This document shows positions 49,645 through 54,162 of a stretch of 54,162 nucleotides of DNA, piece by piece. The stretch covers positions 1 to 54,162 of the forward strand of contig JAGAIW010000149.1 in NCBI GenBank assembly GCA_017626305.1, in the 5' to 3' direction. The DNA is from Clostridia bacterium (GTDB lineage: Bacteria; Bacillota; Clostridia; Christensenellales; Borkfalkiaceae). The notes below the pieces were generated by a model that worked only from the letters and a program-made list of their open reading frames with translations, was not told the DNA's origin and did no database searches. Positions within the stretch are counted from its first letter, which is position 1. Each line of letters begins with the position of its first letter. A program made the translations under genes and the position numbers.

Positions 49645-50526
49645 TTATTTTAATAGGGAAAGGCGAAATTTTGCGGGAGATAATCCCTCCATTCGTTTGA
49701 ACGCTTTACAAAACGCATAATAGTCGGCATAACCCACTTTATTCGCCACGTCTGCTATCGACAAATCAAAATCGCCCAACAAATGTTTTGCCTCCTCCAT
49801 TTGTAAGGAACGGATATATTCTCCTGCGGACATACCATATTCGCGGTTGCATATTCTCGAAAGCTGTCTTTCTGAAATCGCGAATTCCCGTGCTAATTCC
49901 GTGATTGTTATCCCATTTGCCATATTATCCATAATGTACGGTGCTATTGCGTCCATTCTTACTTTATGGTCGTCATTATCCCCTTCTACCAACAAATTAT
50001 TCTTGTCAATAAGACAACGAACAATCTCAACGAAGATTTCATATAGGTGCTGTTTCACCATTGAATACCACCCGATTTTCTTCTCGTCAAGATTATGGAA
50101 CAATAAGTATAATATGTTAAGAGTATTAGGCGTGTACGACGCAACGATATACTGCGATAATTTTCTTATAATCAAAAGCTTATTGTAATCCGCGTCAGTT
50201 TTGTCTTTTTCAGACTTTGCATTAAACCCCCACACCAATTTCACGAAATCTTCGCTGATTTTTACAATCTGATGCGACATCTTTTTGGGTATAAATATAA
50301 ATTCCCCTTCGTGTAAAACCAACTTTTCATTATTAAGAATAAATTCCGCACTCCCTTTTATGCAAAGATGAATTTCAAAAAAGGAATGAGCGTGCTGTTT
50401 ATTCATAAACGTTTTAATTTCTTTTATGGCAGCCCGACACCAATAGGTTTTCAGGGCTATATTGTCCACGGAAAAAGAAAGATTTAATCTACTCAACTCT
50501 TTTGACAGCTTAATATTCTCAAACAT
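49645..50526 (-). CDS. AraC-family transcription regulator
   Basis: 293 residues. N-terminal cupin-type sensor (HSFFEIHLCIKGSAEFILNN, then EGEFIFIPKKMSHQIVKI) and C-terminal double HTH: ITELAREFAISERQLSRICN, then LGDFDLSIADVANKVGYADY and FKRMEGLSPAKFRL. AraC proteins of this plan sense a sugar and activate a neighbouring operon. It is transcribed the same way as the operon, 170 bp before the small-peptide gene. Start ATG has GGTGG close upstream; two palindromes precede it. Confidence 0.92.
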   Translation of the reverse strand: MFENIKLSKELSRLNLSFSVDNIALKTYWCRAAIKEIKTFMNKQHAHSFFEIHLCIKGSAEFILNNEKLVLHEGEFIFIPKKMSHQIVKISEDFVKLVWGFNAKSEKDKTDADYNKLLIIRKLSQYIVASYTPNTLNILYLLFHNLDEKKIGWYSMVKQHLYEIFVEIVRCLIDKNNLLVEGDNDDHKVRMDAIAPYIMDNMANGITITELAREFAISERQLSRICNREYGMSAGEYIRSLQMEEAKHLLGDFDLSIADVANKVGYADYYAFCKAFKRMEGLSPAKFRLSLLK

Positions 50527-50976
50527 TTTTCCACCCGTATAAGTATTTTTTTATACCGCAAAGCGGTATAAAGGGCGTACGCCCTACGTTTTTTAAGAAA
50601 TTTTTCTATTTAATTGTATCATATTTTTAATTAAAAATCAATCCTTTTCTATATTACCCCCTTATTTTCAAATTATAATAAAAATTTCAAAATTTTTTTC
50701 GGATTTACAGTACGCCTATTATATCTTATTTTCAAAAATTGCTCAATAACTTTCTCTTAATTTTCATCTGTAAAATTCAACCAATTTTATATATGTAAAG
50801 TTCCTTAAATTTAAGAAATATTACAACTCGCTTTGTCTGTTTTCATTCTTCCTCTTTTGGTCTGTGACAATCCCCAGCACTTCACAATCCCAACAACCGC
50901 ACGGCAACCCCTTATATTCTTTTTTTGTTAGATTCTTCAATCCACCTGTTCAGCCGCCAAAATCGCATAGTTTTCC
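50527..50976. other. Gap upstream of the AraC gene
   Basis: 450 bp, very AT-rich in the half nearest the AraC gene, with no open frame I can support. It contains two adjacent palindromes (50552-50584) close to the AraC start. The remaining 300 bp hold only weak promoter-like AT stretches. It separates the glycan locus from the secreted-protein / SLOG pair. Confidence 0.5.
50552..50584. repeat. Two adjacent perfect palindromes upstream of the AraC gene
   Basis: TATACCGC-AAA-GCGGTATA and the 12-bp palindrome GGGCGTACGCCC are separated by 2 bp. With GTAGGGCG at the edge they resemble REP-like palindromes of Clostridia. Similar GTAGGGCG-linked stems occur before the pilin-like gene near 18,155 and in the leader hairpin near 28,056. 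They could also be operators or an RNA structure in the AraC leader. Confidence 0.5.
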
Positions 50977-52236
50977 CTACCTTGACTTCTTCCAACTTAC
51001 AATTAAAAATATCGCCGCCCCCAATAAGATTGCCCCGCCTACACCAAGCCCTAAATACAAAATCCACATTCCATCCTTTTGTTGCGTGTTGTTATCAAGC
51101 GCATAGTCGGGATTTTTGTCGGCACTCATAATACAATATCCATCATCAATTTGTTGGTTTGACGTATAAGAAAAATCTTTAAGTCCAATATTTTGTTCCA
51201 CCAAGCACGGCAATTTCTCCGATGGAATTATCGTCAACGAATATTCGGTTGCTTGCAAATAAGGGGTTATTGCTCTTATTGTATAGATATACGGTTTATA
51301 TAAAGCGTTTACAAGCGGATAAACGCCCGAATTTACGACAATTTGAGAATTTCCGATAGGCAATTCAACTTTCATCAAAACGAACGTATAAGCCGAATAA
51401 TCATATAACACGTCGCTAACGTCATACACCCCACCTGATAATTTTCTATTAAATTTGCTATAATAATACGGACGATATTCTTCTCCTAACTCGGCAATCC
51501 ATTCATTCAAATAATAATCAACGTATTCTTTATAAGATATATTCGACACCGTATATTCCACGTTGGCTTGAAAATCTATCAACTCGCCATTCGACACAAA
51601 GACTTGATACGGATATTCTTCCATATCGCTATTTTTGCCCTTGAAAGAATAGCCGTTTACCCCTTGACTACTCCAACTTGCCCCATTATGAACTACGGTT
51701 TGTTCGGCGTTTTTTTGAAATGAAAATTCTATTTCTCCGCCGATTGCCTCAAACGTATAAACTTTTCCCGTTCCGTCTTTTATCGTTGTCGGTTGTACGC
51801 TCTTAATCGCGTCCGCAACCGATAAATAACCACTATCTTCCCCTGCGAAATAAAACGGATATTCTCCATATAAGCGTTCTGCTTGTACGGGTTGCCCGTT
51901 AACGAGAATTTCCACCTCATTCAACTCGTCCATTGTTCCCATATATGGAATACAAAACGTTGCCCCTGCTTGTGCATTGGAAATCGTATAGCTGCTTGTC
52001 GCCGTTATCTTTCCCGAATCAAAATCAATTCCACCTGCACCGTTATACTTTGACATATCAATTGCGGTACTATGTTTTGTAATGCTTGCTTTACTTGTAT
52101 CTTCAACGTAACCCGAAAACAACGGCACAATGAAATCATCTTGACCTGCGCTTGCGGTTTGTACGTTGAATGCCCCGACAGAACCGACCGCAAGGACGGA
52201 AACGATAGCACCAACGATTATATGTTTAATCTTCAT
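50977..52236 (-). CDS. Secreted, membrane-anchored surface protein of unknown function
   Basis: 419 residues. Signal peptide to about residue 30 (GAIVSVLAVGSVGAFNVQTA). The large outer part is beta-rich (ITATSSYTISNAQAGATF, FEAIGGEIEFSFQKNAEQTV) with one possible Cys pair. One C-terminal membrane helix (YLGLGVGGAILLGAAIFLIV) is followed by a short basic tail, WKKSR. No sortase motif and no family recognised. It overlaps the SLOG gene end by 11 nt, so the two are co-expressed. Confidence 0.75.
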   Translation of the reverse strand: MKIKHIIVGAIVSVLAVGSVGAFNVQTASAGQDDFIVPLFSGYVEDTSKASITKHSTAIDMSKYNGAGGIDFDSGKITATSSYTISNAQAGATFCIPYMGTMDELNEVEILVNGQPVQAERLYGEYPFYFAGEDSGYLSVADAIKSVQPTTIKDGTGKVYTFEAIGGEIEFSFQKNAEQTVVHNGASWSSQGVNGYSFKGKNSDMEEYPYQVFVSNGELIDFQANVEYTVSNISYKEYVDYYLNEWIAELGEEYRPYYYSKFNRKLSGGVYDVSDVLYDYSAYTFVLMKVELPIGNSQIVVNSGVYPLVNALYKPYIYTIRAITPYLQATEYSLTIIPSEKLPCLVEQNIGLKDFSYTSNQQIDDGYCIMSADKNPDYALDNNTQQKDGMWILYLGLGVGGAILLGAAIFLIVSWKKSR

Positions 52237-52831
52237 TTTCTTCCTCGTAAACGTTTATTATAGTAATATCTTTGCCGCCTCGTTTCCTTTGATAAGCATA
52301 ATCGAGTGCAAGTTGCGTTCCGCTTTTGGGTTGATAATCCCCCACGGAACGTTTTGAATATTTACGCCTCGGCGGTTGGTAATAGGGATCATAGTAAAAC
52401 ATCGCATAATCGCTCAAATTTATCATATCCTGATTACGTTCGACATACGATGCCTTTCCTGCCGACCAAAGTCTATCCGACATCATTTCTCCTTCGTAGT
52501 CTTTCAATTTGACTTCCTTTTTTAACAGCTTGCTCCAACCTTCTTCAAGCTCGGCTTTTTCTTCCTTCTTTACGGCATATTCGCTTCGTCTTGTGAACAT
52601 TATTCTCTTTATGTGGCTGTTTTCCTTTTGCAATTCCGTAACGATTTGATGACATAAATCATCAAACTGACTATTGCTCCCAAATAAGAAAGTTATAACC
52701 CCTTTATTTACCAATTCTCTGATGTGATTTTCTATTTTGTTTTTTAATTTGTCGGTACATTTTATTTCTCTATGCCCGATAAAACAACACGTTTTTCCGT
52801 CCATTTTGACCTTATATTCTCCCCACTCCAT
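52226..52831 (-). CDS. SLOG-family protein (DUF1273/YpsA-like)
   Basis: 201 residues. The Rossmann-like SLOG domain opens with KTCCFIGHREIKC and has VITFLFGSNSQFDDLCHQIV, where the glycine-rich loop would hold a nucleotide. RRSEYAVKKEEKAELEEGW and NLSDYAMFYYDPYY follow, and the last strand is GKDITIINVYEEE. SLOG proteins sense or process nucleotide-derived ligands, and some serve in stress response or defence. The leader in front of it looks like an attenuator. Confidence 0.75.
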   Translation of the reverse strand: MEWGEYKVKMDGKTCCFIGHREIKCTDKLKNKIENHIRELVNKGVITFLFGSNSQFDDLCHQIVTELQKENSHIKRIMFTRRSEYAVKKEEKAELEEGWSKLLKKEVKLKDYEGEMMSDRLWSAGKASYVERNQDMINLSDYAMFYYDPYYQPPRRKYSKRSVGDYQPKSGTQLALDYAYQRKRGGKDITIINVYEEENED

Positions 52832-52851
52832 TTATCATTCTCCATAAGTAC

Positions 52852-52899
52852 AAAAAGCCGTGAGAAACAGTTGTTTGCTTCCCTACGGCTTTATTTCTC
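52852..52899 (-). promoter_or_regulatory. Attenuator-like leader of the SLOG / surface protein operon
   Basis: In the minus-strand RNA AAGCCGT pairs with ACGGCTT and is followed by TTTTTG, forming a terminator about 20 nt before the SLOG ATG. An upstream GAGAAA can pair with TTTCTC in the terminator's loop, giving a possible competing fold. No known riboswitch was recognised. Confidence 0.5.
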
Positions 52900-52978
52900 T
52901 TTACGGGTATAAATTTCATATAAAGTCCCCTTTTAGAATAAAAATATGATATTTGCCAATAATTCTATTCAAAAATAT

Positions 52979-53062
52979 TAACAAGGCGCGCTTTGTGTTC
53001 ATATTTTCGACAAAAAATTTTCCATTATATTATCAGACTATAAACAAAATGCGCGTTTCGTC
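52979..53062. promoter_or_regulatory. Pair of similar palindromic sites before the XRE gene
   Basis: AACAAGGCGCGCTTTGTG (about 52979-52997) and AACAAAATGCGCGTTTCGTC (53043-53062) share the frame ACAAnnnGCGCnTTnnGT. Imperfect dyads of this type, about 60 bp apart, suit binding by the double-HTH regulator encoded next to them, perhaps controlling both that gene and the divergent SLOG operon. Confidence 0.4.
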
Positions 53063-53086
53063 TATATCGTGCAAAGGTAAGTGATT

Positions 53087-53536
53087 ATGCCCGTATCAAC
53101 TGAATTTCAAAAAAGAATACGTGAATTTGCCGCAGAATCAAATCTCAATTATTCCGATTTAGTCAAGGCGATTGGAATAAACGAGCATCCTTTTTCTCAC
53201 GCAATTCAGTACGGTATTATCCCCTCTACTCGTATTTTAATCCGTATAGCCGATTACTTTCAAGTATCCATTAGCTATCTTCTCGGCAAAACCGATGACG
53301 AAACGTTCTATCCATCTGAAACCAATGCGGACTTTTTCACACGTATAACCGACTTATGTGCGGAAAGAGATATAACTTTTTACGAAGCCGCAAAACAATG
53401 TCATCTTGATAAAAGTTATATTTCGCGCTGGGTGCGAACAAAATCATTACCCACTCTTGAACTTTTGGAACTTGTTGTTGACTTCTTTGACGTTTCGATT
53501 GATTACCTATTAGGTAGAACCGACGAAAGAGATTGA
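53087..53536 (+). CDS. XRE-family regulator with two tandem HTH domains
   Basis: 149 residues from the ATG 9 nt after AAAGG; a GTG two codons upstream is too close to that site. Two related HTH domains: YSDLVKAIGINEHPFSHAIQ, then IADYFQVSISYLLGKTDDE, and FYEAAKQCHLDKSYISRWVR, then VVDFFDVSIDYLLGRTDERD. The repeat suggests internal duplication, giving one chain that could bind a dyad. No sensor domain is present. Divergent from the SLOG operon, which it may control. Confidence 0.85.
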   Translation: MPVSTEFQKRIREFAAESNLNYSDLVKAIGINEHPFSHAIQYGIIPSTRILIRIADYFQVSISYLLGKTDDETFYPSETNADFFTRITDLCAERDITFYEAAKQCHLDKSYISRWVRTKSLPTLELLELVVDFFDVSIDYLLGRTDERD

Positions 53537-53541
53537 ATTAC

Positions 53542-53577
53542 AGAGCTGTTAAACCTGCCGTTTAACGGCTCTTTTAA
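53542..53577 (+). terminator. Intrinsic terminator of the XRE gene
   Basis: GAGC-T-GTTAAA and TTTAAC-G-GCTC form the stem, followed by TTTTAATT. It starts 5 bp after the stop codon and clearly ends the plus-strand unit. Confidence 0.85.
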
Positions 53578-53628
53578 TTAAGAATGCCGCCCTCTTGCGA
53601 GAACGGCACCGTGAAATATACCCTCTCG

Positions 53629-53797
53629 TAAGCTACCACACTTTTTTTACGCTGATACTGTTACCATTGAACGGAACTTGTATAACGCGATTAGATATAA
53701 TTCCACCAGAATTATATCCGTTCAATAATATTTATAAAATTGTAACAGTAAAGCGAAATACTCCTTATAGCGTAAATTAAAAGCGTGGTATGCTTAT
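53629..53797. repeat. Long nested inverted repeat (MITE-like element or structured RNA)
   Basis: Five pairs of arms nest in order: TAAGC/TACCAC with GTGGTA/GCTTA (about 53630-53640 and 53786-53797), TTTACGCT with AGCGTAAA (53646-53653, 53769-53776), TACTGTTAC with GTAACAGTA (53656-53664, 53742-53750), ATTGAACGGA with TCCGTTCAAT (53666-53675, 53717-53726), and TATAATTC with GAATTATA (53696-53703, 53709-53716). Such ordered nesting over 170 bp is unlikely by chance. No open frame is inside. A non-autonomous transposable element, a structured non-coding RNA or a recombination site are possible. Another small hairpin (CTTGCGAGA with TCTCGTAAG) lies just to its left. Confidence 0.65.
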
Positions 53798-53867
53798 ATT
53801 ATATCTATTTCTTAAAATAAAGTCAATACTAAACACCCCTACTTACAAAAAATAATCTTTATCAAAA

Positions 53868-53896
53868 TAGGCGACTTGATTTTACAAGCCGCCTAT
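53868..53896 (-). terminator. Terminator of the leucine-rich-repeat gene
   Basis: ATAGGCG and CTTG pair with CAAG and CGCCTAT around a short A/T loop and are followed by TTTGAT in the minus sense. It lies just after the TAA that would end the frame-corrected LRR gene, supporting that longer frame as the original end. Confidence 0.7.
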
Positions 53897-53902
53897 CATC
53901 TC

Positions 53903-54162
53903 TTATGAAAATTCAAATCCGTACACCTTTTGGGGTTGTTTATCCGTTTCTTTATTGATTATATCGCTTTTTTCAAAGCAAACCTCAATCTTTTTAGGTA
54001 TGTAAATAGTATCAATTTGCTCTTTCGGGGATTTTGATATATGTCAACGACTCGCAATCACAGAATAGTTGTTCCCCCACAGCGGAAAGCCCTTGGGGCA
54101 GGGTAATCCCCTCCAGTTTTACACAATCATCAAATACGTAATTTCCCAAAGCCGTCGTATCG
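53903..54162 (-). pseudogene. BspA-type leucine-rich-repeat protein, frameshifted 3' end (cut by window edge)
   Basis: The frame entering from the window edge has two LRR_5 units (ALGNYVFDDCVKLEGITLPQ and FCDCESLTYIKIPE) typical of BspA-like surface proteins. It then ends abruptly at a TGA at 54012. If one C is removed from the CCCC run (minus sense, 54027-54030), the frame continues KIPKEQIDTIYIPKKIEVCF and closes KVYGFEFS at a TAA just before the terminator. So the gene is either frameshifted, phase-variable, or carries a sequence error. Most of the gene is outside the window. Confidence 0.6.

Noticed and set aside
50590-50976. Short minus-strand frame MRFWRLNRWIEESNKKRI
   Set aside because: Only 18 codons, no ribosome site and no similarity to anything known.

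Overview
The window looks like a Bacillota chromosome, probably an anaerobic gut-type member of the Clostridia. Evidence: strong AGGAGG-type ribosome sites, frequent TTG and GTG starts, moderate GC, a LexA box of the CGAAC-N4-GTTYG type, lipoproteins with Gram-positive signal peptides, and the style of the mobile element. This placement is an inference. No rRNA, tRNA or CRISPR array was seen.

REGION 1 (about 1-28,500) is the conjugative and accessory part of an integrative and conjugative element (ICE), almost all on the minus strand. Reading with transcription from high to low coordinates it holds: a zinc-ribbon protein; a structured leader with tandem hairpins; a sigma-region-4-like regulator and a small HTH-like protein; a relaxosome ribbon-helix-helix protein and a MOBP-type relaxase; the VirD4 coupling protein; a 1458-residue membrane-anchored repeat protein; a VirB2-like pilin candidate; VirB6; a PrgI-VirB4 fusion; an ArdC-like antirestriction protein; and a NrS-1-type primase-polymerase. 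A divergent AAA+ ATPase with a nuclease-like tail (10,164-11,552, plus strand) sits in the middle as cargo with its own promoter. After it come about a dozen tightly coupled small accessory genes, including three tandem paralogs, then DNA methyltransferases with a radical SAM protein among them. No integrase lies in the window, so the ICE probably continues past position 1.

REGION 2 (28,534-29,406) holds lexA, with a LexA box inside its own promoter, and two structured intergenic stretches. This is the likely border zone between ICE and chromosome.

REGION 3 (29,407-50,526) is a one-direction glycan-use locus of about 21 kb: AraC regulator, a 49-residue peptide gene, a secreted Ig/beta-helix protein, a CUT1 sugar ABC transporter (binding lipoprotein plus two permeases, no ATPase), a large secreted protein, a DUF4838 lipoprotein, a Big_2/beta-helix lipoprotein, a cytosolic sialidase-fold protein, a cytosolic GH20 hexosaminidase, a DHDPS/NAL-family aldolase, FucU, YhcH, a single-domain KpsF/GutQ-type isomerase, a ribokinase and a WYL regulator. 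My main hypothesis is that imported oligosaccharides are cut in the cytosol to a 2-keto-3-deoxy sugar such as Kdo. The aldolase would give pyruvate plus D-arabinose, FucU would interconvert anomers, ribokinase would make arabinose 5-phosphate, and the KpsF-type enzyme would make ribulose 5-phosphate. Such a complete Kdo catabolic operon would be new as far as I know.

REGION 4 (50,527-54,162) holds a secreted membrane-anchored protein, a SLOG-family protein behind an attenuator-like leader, a double-HTH XRE regulator on the plus strand, a nested inverted repeat of about 170 bp, and the frameshifted 3' end of a BspA-type leucine-rich-repeat gene.
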